64,000 bases of DNA, taken from assembly GCA_002439165.1 (NCBI GenBank), contig DJTE01000046.1:1-64000 (forward strand), in the 5' to 3' direction. The number at the start of each line of letters is the position of its first letter. The first letter of the stretch is position 1. Shown here piece after piece: positions 8,725 to 15,166 of the stretch. The position numbers and the translations under genes are program-made. The DNA comes from Chryseobacterium indologenes (GTDB lineage: Bacteria > Bacteroidota > Bacteroidia > Flavobacteriales > Weeksellaceae). The notes beneath the pieces are model-generated. The model did not search any database. It was not told where the DNA came from and was given only the letters and a program-made list of their open reading frames with translations.

Positions 8725-8750
8725 AGCCGTGCTTCTGTACGGCTTTTCTT
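8725..8750 (+). terminator. intrinsic terminator
   Basis: AGCCGT / ACGGCT stem (8725-8730 and 8739-8744) with an 8-nt loop, followed by TTTCTTATTTTT. It closes the small-peptide transcript. Confidence 0.7.
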
Positions 8751-8888
8751 ATTTTTCCCGGTTTATCTAGCTTTGGAAAACCCGGAGATTGAAAATATAT
8801 TTCGCACAAGGATAAACAAAAAATTAATTGGAAATTGTATAAATTAAGGTAAACAAAGGCGTAAACTTAGCAAAGTAATACAAAAGGG

Positions 8889-8933
8889 CCTTGCATTTCA
8901 AAGATAAGCGAAGCGGCTTTGTTTATCTTAAAA
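8889..8933. repeat. interspersed 45-bp palindromic repeat, copy 1
   Basis: Matches 11115-11159 at 37 of 45 positions by eye. It contains an inverted pair AAGATAA / TTATCTT around AGCGAAGCGGC, so it can fold. It lies in the otherwise empty stretch 8751-9040. Confidence 0.55.
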
Positions 8934-9040
8934 GCACCTCTTTGTTTAACTTTGTGATTAATAAAAAATCTTTCATCTCAATTCTTCTTTCAAATCTCCT
9001 TTATCCCTCCTCTGGACTACCTCTTTATGATCTTTCAGGA

Positions 9041-9072
9041 TCTGCACTTCAAATGAGAAAGCTTTATCTTTG
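9041..9072 (+). promoter_or_regulatory. promoter for the AAA ATPase gene
   Basis: TCTG at 9041-9044, 20 bp, then TATCTTTG at 9065-9072. This is a good match to the Bacteroidota pattern TTTG-N19/21-TAnnTTTG, 26 bp before the ATG. Confidence 0.5.
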
Positions 9073-9098
9073 TCTGTATAATTTTTTTTTCAATCAGC

Positions 9099-9818
9099 AT
9101 GAATCTGTATAACCTTATTATTCAGGATAAAGAGCAGGTAAGCCTTAATGATGTATTTCTGGATGGTCATAACCGGGAGCAGCTTGTACAACTCATTAAA
9201 GAGCATACGTATGTAAAAGAACTTCAGGAATATGGTCTTCCGGTAAATAATAAAATTCTTCTCCAGGGAAATTCGGGATGTGGAAAAACAATGACCGCCA
9301 AAGCCATAGCCCACACTCTAGGTAAAAATATTATCATTCTGAATCTCAGCAATATTGTTTCATCACGTATCGGAGAAACATCCCAGAATATTAAAATGAT
9401 ATTCGACAAAGCAGCAAGGGAACGCTCGGTTCTTTTTCTGGACGAGCTGGACCAGATCGGAAAAGCGCGGGGCAGCGATGATAAAGATGTAGGCGAAATG
9501 AGAAGGCTGGTGAATACACTCATCCAGCTGATCGATTATTATCCGGAAAATGCACTCCTGCTCTGCGCGACCAATCATCCTGAAATTATTGACACTGCCT
9601 TATTGAGACGTTTCCAGCTAAAGATCAACTACAAAATGCCGTCAGCAGAATTTCTGGACACTTTCTATGATGACCTCCTGTCTAAATTCCCTGAGGAATT
9701 CCGGGATATTGAGAGAAAATACGAAATCTCCTTTGCTGAAGCTAAAGATTATGCCCTTACTTCTGTAAAATCTGCTCTCATCAGAAAGCTGGAAAACCAG
9801 AAAATCTCCCGGTCATGA
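9099..9818 (+). CDS. AAA family ATPase
   Basis: A 239-aa single-domain AAA+ ATPase. Walker A is GNSGCGKT (57-64), Walker B VLFLDELD (111-118), sensor-1 Asn in CATNHPE (about 159), and the Arg finger pair in ALLRRFQ (170-171). It lacks a long N-terminal domain or a protease domain, so it resembles the stand-alone AAA proteins near SpoVK/FtsH-type modules. It overlaps the following YggS gene by 4 bp, so the two are co-translated. The partner substrate is not evident. Confidence 0.88.
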   Translation: MNLYNLIIQDKEQVSLNDVFLDGHNREQLVQLIKEHTYVKELQEYGLPVNNKILLQGNSGCGKTMTAKAIAHTLGKNIIILNLSNIVSSRIGETSQNIKMIFDKAARERSVLFLDELDQIGKARGSDDKDVGEMRRLVNTLIQLIDYYPENALLLCATNHPEIIDTALLRRFQLKINYKMPSAEFLDTFYDDLLSKFPEEFRDIERKYEISFAEAKDYALTSVKSALIRKLENQKISRS

Positions 9819-10549
9819 AAGAAGATATTCTTCATAACATCAGGATCATCTGCGACAGGATAAAAAAAGCCTGTGAAAAAGCAGGCAGAGATCCCGGGGA
9901 AGTACGGCTGCTTCTGGCAACGAAAACAGTTCCTGCTGAACGTATCAGAATCGCTTTGGAGAACGGTCAGGCTCTGATTGCCGAGAATAAAGTACAGGAG
10001 CTGAAAGAAAAATATGATGATCTTAAAGATATTCCTCACGAAAACCATTTTATCGGGCACCTGCAGACCAATAAAATCAAAGATATTCTGAAGTATGAGG
10101 TATCTTGTGTGCAGTCTCTCGACCGTCTGGATCTTGCGGAAAAACTTCACCAAAAACTTTTAGCGGCAGGAAAAACCATTGAAGTTCTGATCCAGGTGAA
10201 TACTTCGCAGGAGGACAGTAAATTCGGGGTTCACCCTGGTGAAGCTGTGGAACTGGTCAGAAAAGTGGCAGAATTCTCTACTTTAAAAATCAAAGGACTG
10301 ATGACGATCGGCCTGTTCAGTGCGGAAACAGAAAGAGTCCGGAATTGTTTTAAAATTCTTAAAAATCTGCAACAGGAAATCATTTACGAAAATATTCCTG
10401 ATGTGGAGATGAAGGAACTTTCTATGGGCATGAGCGGAGATCTGGAGACCGCCATTGAAGAAGGCTCTACCATCGTGCGGGTGGGAACTGCTGTTTTTGG
10501 AACAAGGGTGTATCCGGACAGTTATTATTGGGATGAAAGCAAAAATTAA
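9815..10549 (+). CDS. YggS/PLPBP family pyridoxal phosphate-binding protein
   Basis: A 244-aa fold-type III PLP protein. Lys37 in LLLATKTVP is the cofactor lysine. GHLQTNKIK, VNTSQEDSKFG and LSMGMSGDLETAIEEGSTIVR (split here) are the conserved barrel and phosphate-binding blocks. Family members buffer free PLP and influence amino-acid pools rather than catalyse a clear reaction. It is co-translated with the AAA ATPase upstream (4-bp overlap), an unusual pairing; YggS more often sits near proC or cell-division genes. No U-tract terminator is visible after the stop. Confidence 0.92.
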   Translation: MKEDILHNIRIICDRIKKACEKAGRDPGEVRLLLATKTVPAERIRIALENGQALIAENKVQELKEKYDDLKDIPHENHFIGHLQTNKIKDILKYEVSCVQSLDRLDLAEKLHQKLLAAGKTIEVLIQVNTSQEDSKFGVHPGEAVELVRKVAEFSTLKIKGLMTIGLFSAETERVRNCFKILKNLQQEIIYENIPDVEMKELSMGMSGDLETAIEEGSTIVRVGTAVFGTRVYPDSYYWDESKN

Positions 10550-10837
10550 TCAGTTCAATCCTTTTATAAACCGATGAACTACTCATTCTCATTTTAAATA
10601 GCAATCCAATACGTCCCAAATTCCTTTCACTAAACTGAGTGACAAAGTTTATCAATAGTAACGAAGAGAAGCCCGCCGCTCAGTAATCCTATAAAAAAAT
10701 TATAAACAGGCACACATCATTCTTAAATAAATCCGGTGTTAAAGCTCTTCTATAAGCCTTTCTCCGTTGATTCGGCATCTATAAAAATACGGTACATTTT
10801 TTGCTTATAATTCACTAATAACCAAACTGATACACTT

Positions 10838-11017
10838 ATGACAAAAAAATTACTCTTTGGATGCCTGTTGATAACGGCATTATTCTTTTTTTCATGTGAC
10901 AGACCTGCTCCGTCACAGATGAACAGAAGTGAAGCTTCCATTGAAACCGTTTCAATGATTACCTTTCTCGCTATGGGAATCGCTATTCTGATAGCCTACA
11001 ACTATAAGAGAAGGTAA
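10838..11017 (+). CDS. 59-aa small lipoprotein with C-terminal membrane helix
   Basis: Starts MTKKLLFGCLLITALFFFSC: a lipoprotein signal with lipobox ending at Cys20. A polar linker with Pro and Ser follows, then a second hydrophobic helix (about 40-54, MITFLAMGIAILIAY) and a basic end (NYKRR). A clean intrinsic terminator follows 25 bp after the stop, supporting an independent transcript. The gene was found by direct reading because it falls below the usual 60-aa cut-off. No family is recognised. Confidence 0.6.
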   Translation: MTKKLLFGCLLITALFFFSCDRPAPSQMNRSEASIETVSMITFLAMGIAILIAYNYKRR

Positions 11018-11041
11018 AATATCAGAACACAATCAATTCAT

Positions 11042-11076
11042 ATCACCTTTCAATATCTGAGAGGTGATTTTTTTTT
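11042..11076 (+). terminator. intrinsic terminator of the 59-aa lipoprotein gene
   Basis: ATCACCTTTC / GAGAGGTGAT (one mismatch) with a 7-nt loop, then a run of nine T. Very strong. Confidence 0.85.
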
Positions 11077-11114
11077 GAGTTACTATTGAATGTTTTTTCA
11101 TCTTAAAAGTAAGG

Positions 11115-11159
11115 CTTTGTATTTCAAAAGTAAGCGAAACGGCCTTACTTATCTTAAAA
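11115..11159. repeat. interspersed 45-bp palindromic repeat, copy 2
   Basis: Second copy of the 8889-8933 element. The stem bases differ from copy 1 but still pair (AAGTAAG with CTTACTT). The rest of the gap 11160-11352 holds no gene I can see. Confidence 0.55.
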
Positions 11160-11352
11160 TGTTCGTAATTACTCAAAAATCCAAAAGCCCATCAAATCAA
11201 TCCTGAAGATTATACCTAATTTTTAAAGAGAAATTGATTAAATTTAAACCGATCCGGCCTGTACATCAGCTGCAATATCTGTTTGAAAACTAAAAAGCAG
11301 CTGAAAATGTAACATTTCAAACTTACCGGATGTCTTTAATATAAATTACATC

Positions 11353-12819
11353 ATGAAAAACTTAAAAACCGTATTCATTTTTTCTTTGTTTACGTTAACA
11401 ACCACATCCATATACGCCCAGAACTGCGATTGTACAAAAAACTTTGAATGGGTAAAAAAAACTTTCGAGGAAAATGATGCAGGATTTGAATACGCTTTAA
11501 AACAGAAAGGAAAACAGGCCTATGAAGATCATAACCAAAGGACAGCAGAAAAGGTAAAATCAATTAAAACATACAGCGAATGCGGACCTGCCCTGTATGA
11601 GTGGATGACCTTTTTCCGCTCGGGTCATATCGCAATAAGGAATATCGGCAAACAGCAACCTTCAAAACCTGCTGACAACAATCAGAAGCGGGAAAATCAA
11701 TTTGCAGGCTGGGAAACCTTCCCGATGGAGGCCCAGGATTTCAAAAAATATCTGGATCAAAAGACAACCGTTGATTATGAAGGGATATGGGAAACCGAAC
11801 CCTATAAAATAGGAATTAAAAAGAAAGGAGACCGATATGTAGGGTTTATCATAGAATCGGGAGCAGAAACCTGGACAAAGGGACAGGTAAAACTGAAACT
11901 TGATTTTTCTGATGGCAAAACAAATTCTGTGTTTTATATGCGCGACCACTCTGCCGTAGAATCCAAAGAAATAAGCATGATCGGGAAAAACCATTTACAG
12001 ATCGGAGACTTCAGTCTTTCAAGGGTTTATCCTAAAGTGGAGGATGATCCGAAATATGCCCAGTACTTCAGATCGGTAAGCGCCAATAAGCCTTATATTG
12101 AAAAGCTCAACGAAAAGACCCTGTATTTAAGAATACCGTCTTTTCAGGCATCCGAAAAAAAGAAGATCGACAGTGTAATTGTTGCCAACAGGGATAAAAT
12201 TTTTGCCACTGAAAACCTTATCATCGACATCAGGAACGGAACCGGGGGAAGCGATGCCAGCTATAACAAAATCATCCCTTTAATTTATACCAATCCTATC
12301 AGGACCGTAGGCGTGGAATTCCTGTCTACAAAACTGAACAATCAGAGAATGATGGATTTCATCAATAAACCTGAATACGAATTTGATGAAGAAGGTAAAA
12401 AATGGGCGAAAATTTCTTTTGACAGACTGGAAAAGGAACATGGAAAATTCGTCAACCTCAATAAAGAGGTGGTGAGCATTACAAAATACGATACCATTTA
12501 TCCATATCCCAAAAATGTAGGAATCATCATCAACCAGCGAAACGGAAGTACAGACGAACAGTTTTTACTGGCCGCAAAACAGAGTAAAAAGGTAAAATTA
12601 TTCGGTACGACCACTTATGGCGTTTTAGATGTTTCCAATATGTATTTCGTTCCTTCCCCATGCAGGGAATTTGAATTGGGCTATTCGCTTTCAAGAAGTA
12701 TGCGTATTCCGGATTTTACCATTGACGGCAAAGGGCTTCAGCCTGATTTTTATTTAGACAGAAGTATTCCTGTATATGAATGGACAGAGCATGTGAATAC
12801 GGTATTGAACGGTAAATAA
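11353..12819 (+). CDS. secreted S41 family peptidase
   Basis: A 488-aa protein with a signal peptide (MKNLKTVFIFSLFTLTTTSIYAQ, cleavage after residue 23). The C-terminal half is a tail-specific (S41) protease fold: LYLRIPSFQ, NLIIDIRNGTGGSD, and the nucleophile region NQRNGSTDEQF, where the Ser follows Gly. The N-terminal half is family-variable and has no visible PDZ motif. It probably degrades or processes peptides in the periplasm. Single gene; the upstream region has no strong promoter match. A second S41 protein of different layout lies at 46415. Confidence 0.85.
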   Translation: MKNLKTVFIFSLFTLTTTSIYAQNCDCTKNFEWVKKTFEENDAGFEYALKQKGKQAYEDHNQRTAEKVKSIKTYSECGPALYEWMTFFRSGHIAIRNIGKQQPSKPADNNQKRENQFAGWETFPMEAQDFKKYLDQKTTVDYEGIWETEPYKIGIKKKGDRYVGFIIESGAETWTKGQVKLKLDFSDGKTNSVFYMRDHSAVESKEISMIGKNHLQIGDFSLSRVYPKVEDDPKYAQYFRSVSANKPYIEKLNEKTLYLRIPSFQASEKKKIDSVIVANRDKIFATENLIIDIRNGTGGSDASYNKIIPLIYTNPIRTVGVEFLSTKLNNQRMMDFINKPEYEFDEEGKKWAKISFDRLEKEHGKFVNLNKEVVSITKYDTIYPYPKNVGIIINQRNGSTDEQFLLAAKQSKKVKLFGTTTYGVLDVSNMYFVPSPCREFELGYSLSRSMRIPDFTIDGKGLQPDFYLDRSIPVYEWTEHVNTVLNGK

Positions 12820-13025
12820 ATGTTTGAGTGAAAATACCGGGATATCTGATTCTTCAATCAAACTAAGCAAAAAGAAATATTTTACAATAAAATTTAGCCA
12901 TATAAAGAAATATTTATTTTTAATTCAGTGTTAAGAATAAATATTTGTTTATTTTTGGCCCCTCGCATTGTATAAATACAAATGTGGCATAATAACCTGT
13001 TAAAAACTCAAAAACCAATTACTAC
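12820..13025. other. intergenic leader with imperfect palindrome
   Basis: Very AT-rich. An imperfect inverted repeat CATTGTAT-AA-ATACAAATG lies at about 12967-12985, upstream of the small frame at 13026. Nothing else recognised. Confidence 0.3.
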
Positions 13026-13238
13026 ATGAGTGCATTATGGAAAATGGCGGTCATGGAAAAGAAGAAAGACTCCACCGGTTTACCTGTTAAATCCGATCAT
13101 TCCGATGCAGGGCCGTTTCGCGATGTACCCAATCCGGGCAATATTTCCAGATTACTTTATATTCAGAAAACCGGGATCATCACAAGCAACAACAGGCTTT
13201 TCACAGGAAGAAGCCAACAGCAGAACGCCGGTTTTTAA
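13026..13238 (+). CDS. small hypothetical protein (uncertain)
   Basis: A 70-aa frame beginning MSALWKMAVMEKKKDSTG, with a Lys-rich early part and a Gln/Asn-rich end. A second frame shifted by one base (from 13030) is open over the same stretch, so the choice of frame is not secure and the region could hold a decayed gene. It precedes the beta-propeller gene by 73 bp in the same direction. No family recognised. Confidence 0.35.
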   Translation: MSALWKMAVMEKKKDSTGLPVKSDHSDAGPFRDVPNPGNISRLLYIQKTGIITSNNRLFTGRSQQQNAGF

Positions 13239-13311
13239 AAATTTTTAACTGATTTGCGGAAAGCAATACCTCATATCAACAATAACTAATTCATCAATAA
13301 AAAAACAAACC

Positions 13312-14367
13312 ATGAGCTTTTTTAAACGTTTAAAAAACAGCATTCTAGACATCGCTGAAAAAGAATTCCCTAAAGACTATACAGATGACGGAAATGAATA
13401 TCATATTATTCCTGAACCGTACGATTTCACATATTCATCCGTAAAAGGAGACTTTCGCCTAAACCGCCTGGCAAACGGATTTTGTGCCAGCTGGAAAAAA
13501 TTTATCGTCAGCCGTGACTGGAACGGAAATGTTCTGTATTCGATAGATGGATTCGGAAGAGCTGTTGCCGTAAGTCCTGATAAGACTAAAATAGCAACAA
13601 CAAGCGATGATAAGGAAATCGCCGTCTTTGATGCACAGAATGGAAACAGGATAGCCGGTACTACAACTAAAGCCTATATTTCAGAGTTAGTATGGACAAA
13701 GAATAATTACCTTATTGGAAGTAATCCCGACACCGTGTTTGTTTTCGATTCGGATTGTAATTTTATAAAAGCGATCGAACAGATAAATGGCAATGACTTT
13801 GAATTTATTACCGGGCTGTGCTTACACAGTCAAAATGACGATTATATCACAGTTCTGGAATCGAATGGCGACCGGGTAAGTATCATCAATTTTAAAACAG
13901 GTGAAACTGTAAAAACAAAAGAGATCCGTAATTCCGGAGAACTTTTTTATTCGGAGGAAAATCAAATATTCTGGATTCCTTTTGAGCGTCAGAATTATGT
14001 TCTGACCCTTAATGAAGATCTGGATGAAATCAAAAAGCATTATTATGATGGAAAGAAAGGGGTAAAACACAGCGGACAGGATGAAGATGACCTTTCATGT
14101 ACTGCCTGGACCACCCTTCCTGCATTAAGCCCTAACGGAAGACGCTTTCTGATTAACGACTGCTCCGGATTGCTGAGTTTAATAAGCTCTGACTCTGAAA
14201 AATGGTGTTACCGGACTTTCAACAGAAACTTAGTTGACTATGCATATGCTATGATCTGGCAGGATGATGATCACTTTGTAGCACTTCTGGATGATTACAG
14301 GGTGATAAAAGCAGATATCAGGGGAACGGAGCCGTTATTTCTAAAAAGAGACGATCAGGAGATCTGA
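13312..14367 (+). CDS. cytoplasmic beta-propeller-like protein
   Basis: A 351-aa protein with no signal peptide. Repeats of the type AVAVSPDKTKIATTSDDKEIAVFD and ALSPNGRRFLINDCSG resemble WD40/YVTN propeller blades; about six or seven weak blades would fit the length. The N-terminus MSFFKRLKNSILDIAEK is amphipathic. Propellers of this kind are scaffolds or binding partners. The TPR-like gene downstream (135 bp away, same strand) suggests a shared protein-interaction role, but neither protein has a named family I can assign. Confidence 0.7.
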   Translation: MSFFKRLKNSILDIAEKEFPKDYTDDGNEYHIIPEPYDFTYSSVKGDFRLNRLANGFCASWKKFIVSRDWNGNVLYSIDGFGRAVAVSPDKTKIATTSDDKEIAVFDAQNGNRIAGTTTKAYISELVWTKNNYLIGSNPDTVFVFDSDCNFIKAIEQINGNDFEFITGLCLHSQNDDYITVLESNGDRVSIINFKTGETVKTKEIRNSGELFYSEENQIFWIPFERQNYVLTLNEDLDEIKKHYYDGKKGVKHSGQDEDDLSCTAWTTLPALSPNGRRFLINDCSGLLSLISSDSEKWCYRTFNRNLVDYAYAMIWQDDDHFVALLDDYRVIKADIRGTEPLFLKRDDQEI

Positions 14368-14502
14368 ATTAGAAACAGACAGAAGGCATAAAACCCAATA
14401 CCGTAAGGATCAGGCTTACCAAAAAACTAATGGAAAAAACGGAATTTAAATTTAAACAACATATATTTACAATTCAATACTAAAACCATTTAAACTAAAA
14501 CT

Positions 14503-15075
14503 ATGGCTATCAATTTTATATCAGAAGAAGAAAAAAATGATTTCTGGACACTTTCAAACACTATTCAGGCCGGAAATTATGAAGAAGCTTTACATATTTC
14601 TAAAACGTTACTGGAAAAATTTCCCCACAACAAAGCGATCTATCACAACCAGATCGGCGCAATGATTTACCTCTCCAAAAGTGATTACTGGGGCGCTACC
14701 AATCATTACTCCAAGGCATTAGAATATGGCTTTGATGCGGATGTGTGTGAAGACAACATCTGGGAATCTGCCGTAGATTCCTACAAATCCCTTATTGACT
14801 GTGAAGAGGGGTTCTGTAAAATTATGATTACCGCCACTCAGGAATTTATCCCTGCTAATGATTTGGTGAAGAAATATGAAAATCTTTTTCCATCCGGGAA
14901 ATATGTTGAGGAAGCTAAAGAGCTTAATTATATTTTTAATTTGGCTAAAGAGCTCCAGGATAACAACAACTATACCTCTTCAGCCTTAAACCAAAACTAT
15001 TCAGGCAAATATCCGGCCGGAAAACATCATGAAGTGGTGACTGCCCTGGCTGGAATCATAGACAATAATCCATAA
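14503..15075 (+). CDS. TPR-like hypothetical protein
   Basis: A 190-aa, acidic, helical cytoplasmic protein. The segment AGNYEEALHISKTLLEKFPHN and the following ATNHYSKALEYGFD match tetratricopeptide helices (two or three repeats in the first 90 residues). The rest is helical without a motif. It lies downstream of the propeller gene and converges on gcvP, ending before the gcvP terminator hairpin. Function unknown; a protein-binding adaptor is the most the sequence supports. Confidence 0.7.
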   Translation: MAINFISEEEKNDFWTLSNTIQAGNYEEALHISKTLLEKFPHNKAIYHNQIGAMIYLSKSDYWGATNHYSKALEYGFDADVCEDNIWESAVDSYKSLIDCEEGFCKIMITATQEFIPANDLVKKYENLFPSGKYVEEAKELNYIFNLAKELQDNNNYTSSALNQNYSGKYPAGKHHEVVTALAGIIDNNP

Positions 15076-15111
15076 TTTTCATACTAAATGACAGATTGTG
15101 TCGTCCGTAAT

Positions 15112-15145
15112 AACAAAAAATCCCTCTCATTACTGAAAGGGATTT
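15112..15145 (-). terminator. gcvP terminator
   Basis: AAATCCCT / AAGGGATTT hairpin (15118-15125 and 15137-15145). On the minus strand it is followed by TTTTTTG. It stands 21 bp beyond the gcvP stop. Confidence 0.85.
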
Positions 15146-15166
15146 GTTATATCTAAAAAGCTCAGA

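Noticed and set aside
8891..9112. A 73-aa plus-strand frame over the repeat at 8889
   Set aside because: It begins inside the interspersed repeat, runs through an AT-rich stretch and ends by overlapping the AAA ATPase start; composition is not gene-like.
13030..13248. Alternative 72-aa frame shifted from 13026
   Set aside because: Starts at GTG inside the other frame and is richer in rare residues; kept only as a note on the uncertainty of 13026.
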